A stretch of DNA of 8,048 nucleotides from NCBI GenBank assembly GCA_018303895.1, contig JAGVXJ010000006.1:1-8048 (forward strand). Direction: 5' to 3'. Position numbers and translations under genes: made by a program. The DNA comes from Candidatus Pacearchaeota archaeon. Lineage in GTDB: Archaea; Nanobdellota; Nanobdellia; Pacearchaeales; GW2011-AR1. The notes beneath the pieces are model-generated. The model was not told the origin of the DNA and did no database searches. It saw nothing but the letters and a program-made list of their open reading frames with translations. Shown piece by piece: positions 1 to 7,035 of this stretch (the first letter of the stretch is position 1; each line of letters starts with the position of its first letter).

Positions 1-457
1 GATGCTGGTTTCTCATGTTGAAGAAGAAATAAAAAAAGAAATTCAGGGCAGTGCACAAGATTGTTTTTCCGGTTTGGAAAAAAGTTACAGAAGTGCTGGA
101 TACCAAACTGAAATTTTAGAAAATGGTGAGACTGAAATAAAAATGGATGAAAATAAAATTGTGGTAAATTTTAATAAAAAAATTAGAATCACAAAAACAG
201 GTGAGAGTAGAATTTTAACTGATTTGAAAGGCGAGGTACAGAATAAAATTTTGAAGCTTGTTGAAATCGCGGTGCGAATTGTTAATGCAAAAACTGCAAG
301 TTGTAGATTTGATATTGCAGACTATTCTATGGCACATCCTCAAGAAAATATTGATTTTTTCCAAGCTGAAGATGGGACTGAAATTTATACAACAAGGATT
401 GAAGGCAATAATCAATTTTTTAGATTTGCAATTAGGGGCAAGGGAAGTGGATGTTAA
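1..457 (+). CDS. C-terminal part of DPANN-type membrane-anchored extracellular protein (A1), 5' truncated
   Basis: The reading frame is open from the window edge (first whole codon at base 2) to TAA at 455-457, giving 151 visible residues. The ATG at base 2 is probably not the start: aligned by eye with the 277-residue protein at 4125-4958, it falls in the middle of that protein, and the anchor and first half must lie upstream of the window. Shared landmarks in order are LV..(V/I)E.EI, A..CF, AGY, V.FN, GES, IA..IVN, a DG near the end and F.FA.R. About a quarter of positions look identical, so this is a diverged paralogue. The predicted location is extracellular, by analogy with A2. The stop lies one base before the ATG of the giant cysteine-rich gene, so the two are almost certainly cotranscribed and probably translationally coupled. 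The molecular function is unknown. Confidence 0.8.
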   Translation, partial: MLVSHVEEEIKKEIQGSAQDCFSGLEKSYRSAGYQTEILENGETEIKMDENKIVVNFNKKIRITKTGESRILTDLKGEVQNKILKLVEIAVRIVNAKTASCRFDIADYSMAHPQENIDFFQAEDGTEIYTTRIEGNNQFFRFAIRGKGSGC

Positions 458-458
458 A

Positions 459-3400
459 ATGAAAAAATTAATTTTCTTTTTAATCGCAGGAATATTTTTA
501 GTAAGCTTTGCAAGTGCACAAGGTTGTTGCGTAAAACTTAAGCTCAATGGTGGATGGTGTCAGCCAGCAAGTTCAGCACAAGAGTGTGCAATAAATTCTT
601 TTTTTGATTCGGTTTCTCCGACGTGTGATGCGTATCCGGAATATTGTGGATTGATAACTTGTTATGATTCTTCGAGAGGAGAATGTAGTCCTTCAACTCC
701 GAAAAAACTTTGTGAAGAAAATGGTGGAGAGGTTGTTGCCGACGGAGACCAAAGATGTGTTTTAGGATGTTGTGAAAGTTTGGGAAGAAATATGAGAATG
801 ATGACGCAGAATCAATGTCTCGCGGCGTCGGAAGGACAAAGTGTAAATGTTTTATTCAACACAGAAAAAGATGAAACGACTTGTAAATATGCTTCTATTG
901 AACAAGGTGCTTGTGTTCAGTCTGGTTTAACTTTTGGCTCAAATTGCGTAAGAAGCACCGAAGCTGAATGTGTCGACGGAACTTTTTACAAAGGAGATTT
1001 ATGTTCAAAGCATGAAAGTGAAACTGGATGCCGAGCACAAGAAAAAATTAGTTGTGGAAATCAGGAAGGTGGAGAATATAATGTTTATTGGTATGATTCA
1101 TGTGAGCAGAAAGAAAATATTTATCTTGGAAACACGCCCCAGAAAAAAATAGAAAGCAATAATACTGGAAGAATAATGACTCCTGAAAAAGAAAGCGGAA
1201 GTGGTTGTAATCAAGGAGGAGATTGCGGGAAATGTAATTACCCAGATTCAAATATATGCTCTCCATTCTCAGGAAGTTCAAATAAAGTTAAAGCAGGAGA
1301 TTATTATTGCAAGAAAGTTGATTGTCCAGACGCGCAACTTAATGGTGGAGAAACTGGGCTTAAAAAAAATCAAGAAGAATGGTGTTTGTTTGATGGCTTC
1401 GTTGGAAAAGCAAAAGACACCGTCGGAAGCGAGCATTATTTAGCAAGATGTGACAAGGGGGAAGTCGTTATTGACGAACATTCCACTATGAGAGATTATA
1501 TTTGTCATGAAGTTGAATACAATAATGGAAGAACGCAGGCGAGTATGATTGATAATACTAATTCATTATTAGAATGTCAGGCAATAAATAAATTAACTAC
1601 CAGCGAAGAAAAAATAACTGCTTGTTCTCAAAACCCGCTTTGCACAATGATTCAGGGATTATGTACTGCCGCGTATCCGATGGGAAAAAGTTTTTGGAAT
1701 GAAGATTTGCTAACTGAACAACAAAGTTGTGGAAAAAAAGAGGGTGGACCAAATGAAGACGGTTCATTAATTCTTGGGGGGGATTATGTTGATAGGATGG
1801 GTGTTGGTTATTCGGAACCATTCGTGAAGTGGGCAGTAACAAGAAATAATTATTGCACTTCTCTCGGAGATTGTGGCGATTATATCAATTACCTTGGAGA
1901 TTACGGCAGTCAGGAAGAAGCAATGAATAATTATGAAAGAGGCACGTTCAATTTTTTTAGTGAGATAGACGGAAGAAATTATACTAATTATATTCCATTA
2001 TCCGAAGAAAAAACAAATTTTGTTTATGATGAAATAGATTACAATTCGCACACCACAAAAGAGGCAATAAATTTTTCAGATTCAGTAAATGGACAAAAAG
2101 TTCCAGGAGATTATAAGGGATATCCCATAATTGTTGGTTATTCTGTAAGTGGTGGATTTTTAGGTGAAAGTTGTAAGAGTTGTGAGGATTGCACAAGTGG
2201 ATTTTTTGCATCAGAAGTAAAGTGTAATAATTGTAATAATTGTGGGGGAGGTATTCGAGGAACAAAATGTGAAGATTGCGAAGACTGTGGAAATGAGGGG
2301 AACTGTGAAAGTTGTAAGAGTTGTGAAATTGAAACTGGTGAAAAAACAAATAGTTTTCCGTCAGGAATGATATTTTATTCATGTAATACTTGGAAAGCAC
2401 CGTTGGGTGGAGATAAATGTGAATTGTGTAATAATGATTTCTTGCCATGTACCGAATACAAATGCAAATCGCTTGGAAGCACTTGTGAAATAAAAACACC
2501 AGATACAGATTCTTTTGGTGAAACAGTTTTTAGTGATGTTCAGTTTTGTTATGATAGTGCACAATGTTCAAAAAATGAAATTACAAATACAGAAATAACA
2601 AGTGTTGAATTATCTGAAGGATTTGATTCATCAGAAAATGGAAGAGAAAGAAACATTTGGGACAAAGCAATACCAAACAAAATTAATGAAAATCAGCAAA
2701 TTGAAATTATATTTAATACAAAAGAATATGCTGAATGTTGGTGGAGCAAAACGCCGATAGTTGGCGCAGAAATCCCGACGGATTCAATAGTAATTCCAAG
2801 ATTAGACCCAACTAAGTTTAATTTAACTTTAACGATGCCCGACGCAGATGACCTAGATTGGCTTTCGGATGGAGAAACTTTTACTGCAAATATTCAATGC
2901 TCGGATGTCTGTGGAAATCCTTCTACGGAACCTTACAAATTTATTTTCAAAGTGAGAAAAACTCCAGACACTTTGTCGCCGAGAATATATTTTGAAACAA
3001 CTGAAACTTTTATCCCATTTAATTCAAATGAAGGAAAATTAAAAGTTTTTGCCGACGAGGTTTTAGCAGAATGCAAATATTCTTTTTCACAAAGCACACC
3101 ATATGAACAGATGATAAATACTTTTAGCACATGCATACCTTACAGCCCAGACACAATTAATTATTTTTGTGAAACCACCGTCGGAAGTTTGAATATGCCT
3201 GAACAAAAAATAGTTTATGTAAAATGCAAAGATACTTCAGGAAATATTAATGTAGATAGTGAAGAAGAATCTCACACCTTTATAAAATCAAAAGCGAAAT
3301 TAAAAATAAGTTCAGTAACACCGACGGACGGACAAACTTTTAAGAAATCTTTTGGTGAAGGAACGAACAAAATTTCTTTTTCAATTAGCACAACTGGTGG

Positions 3401-3875
3401 ACTAAACGACGACGGATTATCAAGTTGTAATTGGACTTTTGATAATATGGAAAATATAGCATTTTTGGATAATCCTTTATCGACGCATAATTTAGATTTT
3501 GATTATTCTACTTTGCGTTCGGGAAGTCATGTAATGAGATTTAATTGCAAAGATGACGGCGGAAATTCAGCGACGAATCAGATACAATTTAATATTGAAG
3601 TTGACAGAACTGCACCGTTAATTACAAGAGTTTCAAAAGAAGGTTCAAGTCTTGTTCTCACGACGGATGAAATAGCAATTTGTTATTATGATAATTCAAC
3701 TTTGCCGAGCTGTAGTTTTATTCCAGAACAAGTTGAAAAGATTGATGGAACTTATGTTAGTTCACATCCATTCAGTTTTAATTCAGACAAAACTTATTAC
3801 ATTAAATGTGAAGATCCGTTTAGAAATGCAAATAGTGGATGCGCGATGATAGTTAAGGGAACGAATTTTAGATAA
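459..3875 (+). CDS. Giant secreted cysteine-rich surface protein with CxxCxxC block and four Ig-like repeats (B1)
   Basis: This gene encodes 1138 residues. The frame is open from 258, but the ATG at 459 is chosen because it begins a clear signal peptide (KK, then hydrophobic residues 4-17, cleavage likely after ASA at residue 20) and sits one base after the A1 stop; GGAAGTGG at 443-450 is a weak ribosome-binding match. Residues 21-490 form a cysteine-rich region homologous to B2: a CC pair at 23-24, LGCC at 102-105, YP.G..FW near 406 and LGDCG around 470-473. Residues 572-622 hold four CxxCxxC motifs. Residues about 714-1138 form four Ig-like repeats, each with a paired cysteine: 760/814, 872/923, 990/1030 and 1075/1117. 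The second cysteine of each pair lies in C-x-D-x-x-(G/R)-N. About 70 cysteines are present. No catalytic motif or C-terminal anchor is visible. A cell-surface or adhesin-like role is inferred from export, disulfide potential and Ig repeats. Confidence 0.93.
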   Translation: MKKLIFFLIAGIFLVSFASAQGCCVKLKLNGGWCQPASSAQECAINSFFDSVSPTCDAYPEYCGLITCYDSSRGECSPSTPKKLCEENGGEVVADGDQRCVLGCCESLGRNMRMMTQNQCLAASEGQSVNVLFNTEKDETTCKYASIEQGACVQSGLTFGSNCVRSTEAECVDGTFYKGDLCSKHESETGCRAQEKISCGNQEGGEYNVYWYDSCEQKENIYLGNTPQKKIESNNTGRIMTPEKESGSGCNQGGDCGKCNYPDSNICSPFSGSSNKVKAGDYYCKKVDCPDAQLNGGETGLKKNQEEWCLFDGFVGKAKDTVGSEHYLARCDKGEVVIDEHSTMRDYICHEVEYNNGRTQASMIDNTNSLLECQAINKLTTSEEKITACSQNPLCTMIQGLCTAAYPMGKSFWNEDLLTEQQSCGKKEGGPNEDGSLILGGDYVDRMGVGYSEPFVKWAVTRNNYCTSLGDCGDYINYLGDYGSQEEAMNNYERGTFNFFSEIDGRNYTNYIPLSEEKTNFVYDEIDYNSHTTKEAINFSDSVNGQKVPGDYKGYPIIVGYSVSGGFLGESCKSCEDCTSGFFASEVKCNNCNNCGGGIRGTKCEDCEDCGNEGNCESCKSCEIETGEKTNSFPSGMIFYSCNTWKAPLGGDKCELCNNDFLPCTEYKCKSLGSTCEIKTPDTDSFGETVFSDVQFCYDSAQCSKNEITNTEITSVELSEGFDSSENGRERNIWDKAIPNKINENQQIEIIFNTKEYAECWWSKTPIVGAEIPTDSIVIPRLDPTKFNLTLTMPDADDLDWLSDGETFTANIQCSDVCGNPSTEPYKFIFKVRKTPDTLSPRIYFETTETFIPFNSNEGKLKVFADEVLAECKYSFSQSTPYEQMINTFSTCIPYSPDTINYFCETTVGSLNMPEQKIVYVKCKDTSGNINVDSEEESHTFIKSKAKLKISSVTPTDGQTFKKSFGEGTNKISFSISTTGGLNDDGLSSCNWTFDNMENIAFLDNPLSTHNLDFDYSTLRSGSHVMRFNCKDDGGNSATNQIQFNIEVDRTAPLITRVSKEGSSLVLTTDEIAICYYDNSTLPSCSFIPEQVEKIDGTYVSSHPFSFNSDKTYYIKCEDPFRNANSGCAMIVKGTNFR
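2172..2324 (+). other. Four-fold CxxCxxC cysteine block inside B1
   Basis: Codons 572-622 of B1 encode CKSCEDC (572-578), CNNCNNC (589-595), CEDCEDC (604-610) and CESCKSC (616-622): twelve regularly spaced cysteines in 51 residues. The linkers are glycine-rich or acidic. A 22-base stretch is repeated exactly at 2164-2185 and 2305-2326, in frame and 47 codons apart, which suggests growth by internal duplication. The spacing would suit Zn or Fe-S binding in a cytoplasmic protein. In an exported protein, a disulfide ladder or extracytoplasmic metal binding is equally possible. B2 lacks this block. Confidence 0.85.
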
Positions 3876-3889
3876 GAAGATTTCAAAAT

Positions 3890-4069
3890 TACTCCAATAA
3901 ATATTTCTTTAAAATCAAAGTAATATTTAGTAGGTAGATTTGTTCAATTTTAAAGTCATGAAAAAATTTCCAAATCTCCAAGATAAACATTACTGAAATG
4001 ATATTTAGTAGGTAGATTTTTTGGTAAATCCCCAAGATAAATATTTCTTTAAAATCAAAGTAATATTTA
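3890..4069 (+). repeat. Three imperfect tandem copies of a promoter-proximal repeat
   Basis: Most of the 249-base non-coding gap between B1 and A2 is repeated sequence. A 33-base block at 3897-3929 recurs exactly at 4037-4069. A 19-base block, ATATTTAGTAGGTAGATTT, occurs at 3923-3941 and 4001-4019. The leader AAATC(T/C)CCAAGATAAA occurs at 3972-3987 and 4026-4041 with one mismatch. Together these give three units starting near 3890, 3972 and 4026. The middle unit lacks the palindrome, and the last has a TATA-like TTTATAAA where the others read TTTAGTAG. Duplication of an upstream regulatory region is the simplest reading. Confidence 0.8.
3901..3926 (+). promoter_or_regulatory. Upstream copy of AT-rich palindrome (possible operator)
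   Basis: ATATTTCTTT and AAAGTAATAT are inverted arms of ten bases with one mismatch, separated by the six bases AAAATC. The same 26 bases recur at 4041-4066, next to the A2 TATA box. A conserved two-copy dyad just upstream of a promoter is what a dimeric archaeal regulator would bind. This is inferred from symmetry and position only. Confidence 0.35.
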
Positions 4070-4092
4070 TAAACAGGTTTTGGCTTTATAAA
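4041..4092 (+). promoter_or_regulatory. Putative A2-B2 promoter: palindrome abutting TATA boxes
   Basis: TTTATAAA occurs at 4066-4073 and again at 4085-4092, both good archaeal TATA-box matches in the only sizeable gap upstream of A2. The first directly abuts the palindrome at 4041-4066, so a protein bound there would block TFB/TBP access. Transcription would start about 25 bases downstream of the box used, near 4095 or near 4113. The second would leave a leader of only about a dozen bases, consistent with the absence of a Shine-Dalgarno match before the ATG at 4125. Which box is used cannot be told from sequence. Confidence 0.55.
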
Positions 4093-4124
4093 ACGTAAAA
4101 AGTTTGATGTAATTTCAATTCAAA

Positions 4125-4958
4125 ATGGAAAAAGAGGGGAAAAATATTTTTGGAAAATCAGGACAGGGGAAAGATCTGCAGACAGATCATCACGTTGACT
4201 TTTTTCGAAAGAAAAAAGCTCAAGTGACTATTTTTATAATTGTTGCTATAGTTATTGTTATTATTGGAATCTTTATTTATTTATTTTATCCGTCGATAAA
4301 AAGCAGTTTGGGACTTGAAACTAAAAATCCATCTCAATTTCTTCAAGATTGTCTTGCAACAGATTTGAAAAACAGCATCGACAAATTAGGTGTTACTGGT
4401 GGAAGTTTTGCACCAGAAAATTATATTGCATACAAGGGAGATAAGATAGAATATCTTTGTTACACAAAAGAATATTACAAACCTTGTGTAAATCAAAAAC
4501 CAAATTTAGTTGGAAGTATTGAAGGTGAAATTTATCAAAGTCTTAAAGACAAAGCAAGTTTTTGTTTTGATTCTATGAAACAGAATTATGAAAATGCTGG
4601 ATACACCATCGACGTTTCCAATGAGAAAGTTCAAGTTTTACTTTTACCAAAAAGAGTTGCAGTTTATTTTAATGGAACTATAACTTTGACGAGAGGCGAA
4701 TCACAAAGATACAGAGGATTTAGTGTAGTTTTGAACAATAATCTTTATGAACTTGCAAGCATAGCACAAAGTATAGTCAACTGGGAAGCAAGTTACGGCG
4801 ATACTGAAGTAACGAGATACATGGACTATTACAGGAATTTGAAAGTTCAAAAATTAAAGAGAGATGATGGAAGCAAAATTTTCATCATAGAAGATACTAA
4901 TACAGAAAATAAATTCCAGTTTGCGACGAGAAGTTACGCGTTCCCAGCAGGATACTAG
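4125..4958 (+). CDS. DPANN-type single-pass membrane protein with pilin-like N-terminus and CYT-EYY-PCVNQ motif (A2)
   Basis: This gene encodes 277 residues. A charged N-terminal segment of about 31 residues ends in RKKKA and is followed by one hydrophobic helix (about 34-55, QVTIFIIVAIVIVIIG onward). The remaining 220 residues are soluble and probably extracellular. The KKA-Q-V-T junction resembles archaeal class III (pilin/archaellin-type) signal peptides, but no glutamate follows at +5, so processing is uncertain and it may simply be an anchor. Cysteines lie at 76, 112, 121 and 147; the motif LCYTKEYYKPCVNQ (111-124) gives a C-x8-C pair. From memory, proteins with this head and motif are common in DPANN genomes as hypotheticals; no function is known to me. 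ATG 4125 is the only standard start before the helix. The stop precedes the B2 ATG by five bases, and A1 is a diverged paralogue in the same position before B1. Confidence 0.92.
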   Translation: MEKEGKNIFGKSGQGKDLQTDHHVDFFRKKKAQVTIFIIVAIVIVIIGIFIYLFYPSIKSSLGLETKNPSQFLQDCLATDLKNSIDKLGVTGGSFAPENYIAYKGDKIEYLCYTKEYYKPCVNQKPNLVGSIEGEIYQSLKDKASFCFDSMKQNYENAGYTIDVSNEKVQVLLLPKRVAVYFNGTITLTRGESQRYRGFSVVLNNNLYELASIAQSIVNWEASYGDTEVTRYMDYYRNLKVQKLKRDDGSKIFIIEDTNTENKFQFATRSYAFPAGY

Positions 4959-4963
4959 ACAAA

Positions 4964-6943
4964 ATGAAAAATAAAAAATTGATGGTGGTTTTTGGATTTA
5001 TTCTAATCGCAAGTATATTTTATGTTTCTGCCGTCGAGACTTCATTCTGCTGTGAAAAATTGAAACCACAATTCGGCGGTGCTTTTTGTCAGAATGCACC
5101 TTTGTCTCAATGTGACACAACCGGACAAAATATTAACACGGGACAATTATACAAAGCTGCACCAACTTCATGTGAGGCAACTTCTTATTGTAGATTAGGG
5201 TGCTGTAATGTTATCGACGCTGGAGAGTGCATGAAAAATACTCCTTTAGCAACTTGTGGCGGACAAACAATTCCGGGCGACACTTCTTCTTCATGGTCAA
5301 CTCATTTTATTGAAAGCAATCCAACTTGTGACGTTGATCAATGTAAACTTGGATGTTGTTTGATGGGAGACCAAGCTGCTTTTGTTACACAAACAAAATG
5401 TAATAAACTTTCAGCACTTTATGGTTTAGAAATAAATTTTAGAGAAGATATAACAAGCGAAACTGAATGTCTTGCAACAGCAACGGCAGATATTAGGGGC
5501 GCTTGTGTTTTTGAAAAAGAATTTACCCGAACTTGTAAAATGATTACACAAAGAGAATGTAATGAGATGAAAGCAAATACTGAATTGCAGAATGTTAAAT
5601 TTTATGATAAAATGCTTTGTTCAAATCCTGAACTTGGAACTGAATGTGCGATGAGCGAAAAGACAACTTGTATCGAAGGCAAAGATGAAGTTTATTATGT
5701 TGATACTTGTGGAAATGTAGCAAATATTTATGACGCATCAAAAGCAAAGGATACACTTTATTGGTCTGAAGTTGTTGAGAAGCAAGATGTTGAATGTGAT
5801 GATGCAAACGGAAATAAGAAAAGTGCATCATGTGGTGTTTGTGATTATGTTAAGGGAAGCACATGTAAAGAATTTACAAGAGCAGATTTCAAGATTGGAA
5901 CTTCAGCACCAGAAGTTGGAAATTATATGTGCAAAGATTTAAGCTGTCAATATGATAATAACGGCGATGGAAAATTAGAAACTTATTTGCATGGAGAAAC
6001 TTGGTGTGCTCATGCTGTTTCAAATTCTCAAAGTATTAAAGGTGTTAACTATGATGGTGCAAGTGTTTGGGCTTTAGGAATTCGGCCGATAGCAGTTCAA
6101 GATAATGGTTATGTAAGTGGATATGGAATTAAAGATAACAAGTGGATTAGAGATATTTCTTCAGGTTCACCAGAAGATGTTGCAGAATTGACTGTGAAAA
6201 ATCTTCCTGGGAGCAGATATTTTAGAATGATGTGTTATAATGGAGAAGTTATTCCTGAACCTTGTGCTGATTATAGACAAGAAGTTTGTATTGAAGATAA
6301 CGTTGCTGTTGATGAGCAAGCAACTGCAAAAATGCCGACGACAGAAGAAAGAGAACCTGGATTTGAAGGATTCAGAAGTGCGGCATGTAGAATGAATAGA
6401 TGGCAGGATTGCGGACAGCAGAAAACTGAACAAGATTGTATGAATATTGAAAGCAGAGATTGTAAATGGGCAAATTTAGTTAAGGACGCAGAAGGAGACA
6501 AAGGATTTAGATGTGTTCCACTTTATCCACCCGGATTAAAATTCTGGGGAGATGAATCAGCTAATGCTCTACCAAATGCTGGTGGGGAAGTTTTAACCAA
6601 CGGAGAAGTTGCAAATGATGCAAACGCAATTTGTGGGGTTGCAAGTGCGAGCTGTGATATTGTTTACCAAGTAAATATGAGAGAACAAGATAGAATGAGC
6701 TTACTTGGTATGGGTAAAGCAAAAGACGACTGGGTGAAAGATATTAGTTTTGGAGAAAGTATAGACAGACCTGGAGAAAATTTAGTAGTAAGTGGATATG
6801 GATGTTATGATTCAACTTGGCAAAAAAGAATGGCTCAATATGGATTAGCACTCGGTGATTGTGGAGTCAAAAATAATTATGCTGGAAAGGAGGGAAGCTC
6901 ATTCTGGAGTTATGAAGAAAGCGGAGTGAGTACTTGGAATTAG
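4964..6943 (+). CDS. Secreted cysteine-rich protein, paralogue of the N-terminal half of B1 (B2), possibly C-terminally truncated
   Basis: This gene encodes 659 residues with 42 cysteines counted by eye. The start MKNKK precedes a hydrophobic signal peptide (about 6-22), with likely cleavage after VSA at 23. CC pairs lie at 29-30, 80-81 and 131-132, the last two in LGCC, a motif found once in B1. Further matches to B1 are the CC.KLK..GG..CQ opening, a Y(Y/W)..(S/T)C segment before NIY, (G/K)xYxCK, a C followed by YP.G..FW near 520, and LGDCG around 631-634 (B1 470-473). DNNGDGKLE at 331-339 resembles a calcium-binding loop and is absent from B1. The protein stops 26 residues after LGDCG, whereas B1 continues for about 665 with the CxxCxxC block and Ig repeats. 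Either B2 lost its C-terminal half or it is a naturally short form. An export and surface role is inferred; no enzyme motif is seen. Confidence 0.92.
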   Translation: MKNKKLMVVFGFILIASIFYVSAVETSFCCEKLKPQFGGAFCQNAPLSQCDTTGQNINTGQLYKAAPTSCEATSYCRLGCCNVIDAGECMKNTPLATCGGQTIPGDTSSSWSTHFIESNPTCDVDQCKLGCCLMGDQAAFVTQTKCNKLSALYGLEINFREDITSETECLATATADIRGACVFEKEFTRTCKMITQRECNEMKANTELQNVKFYDKMLCSNPELGTECAMSEKTTCIEGKDEVYYVDTCGNVANIYDASKAKDTLYWSEVVEKQDVECDDANGNKKSASCGVCDYVKGSTCKEFTRADFKIGTSAPEVGNYMCKDLSCQYDNNGDGKLETYLHGETWCAHAVSNSQSIKGVNYDGASVWALGIRPIAVQDNGYVSGYGIKDNKWIRDISSGSPEDVAELTVKNLPGSRYFRMMCYNGEVIPEPCADYRQEVCIEDNVAVDEQATAKMPTTEEREPGFEGFRSAACRMNRWQDCGQQKTEQDCMNIESRDCKWANLVKDAEGDKGFRCVPLYPPGLKFWGDESANALPNAGGEVLTNGEVANDANAICGVASASCDIVYQVNMREQDRMSLLGMGKAKDDWVKDISFGESIDRPGENLVVSGYGCYDSTWQKRMAQYGLALGDCGVKNNYAGKEGSSFWSYEESGVSTWN

Positions 6944-6946
6944 ACC

Positions 6947-6974
6947 CTTTCTTTTCTTCTAGGAGAAAAGAAAG
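6947..6974 (+). terminator. Perfect 11-bp hairpin after B2, possible transcript end
   Basis: CTTTCTTTTCT (6947-6957) and AGAAAAGAAAG (6964-6974) are exact reverse complements around the six-base loop TCTAGG, starting three bases after the B2 stop codon. The left arm is also a T-rich pyrimidine tract, the kind of signal archaeal RNA polymerase terminates on, but the stem is followed by CCCC, not by a U-run. It may therefore be a 3'-end processing or stabilising structure, not a classical terminator. Confidence 0.4.
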
Positions 6975-7035
6975 CCCCTGGGTAAAGAAAAGAAACCGAT
7001 AGCAAAGAAAAAACCGAAAGTTAAAAAAAATAAAA

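Noticed and set aside
258..458. Upstream extension of the B1 reading frame to an earlier ATG
   Set aside because: It overlaps A1 in another frame, has no similarity to B2, and would bury the signal peptide that begins at 459.
215..547. Minus-strand open frame across the A1-B1 junction
   Set aside because: It spans two well-supported plus-strand genes and shows no recognisable protein features.
1984..2499. Long open frame on the minus strand under B1
   Set aside because: It is the mirror of the cysteine-rich coding region; its odd His/Leu/Asn/Tyr content follows from TGT/TTC-type codons opposite, and it has no start signal or domain.
3890..4069. CRISPR array
   Set aside because: The repeats are few, unequal in length and contain AT-rich promoter-like elements; there are no uniform spacers and no cas genes in the window.
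4173..4188. GATCTG-CAGA-CAGATC inverted repeat with BglII and PstI-like sites near the start of A2, suspected as vector sequence
   Set aside because: It is only a six-base-arm repeat, lies in frame within the coding region and is flanked by sequence of the same character; no linker or vector continuity is seen.
4961..4978. Direct repeat AAAATGAAAAATAAAAAA shared with 7672-7689 as possible insertion-site duplication
   Set aside because: Both copies are simply the ATG and lysine-rich n-region codons of two signal peptides in A-rich DNA, and they do not flank the toxin-antitoxin cassette.
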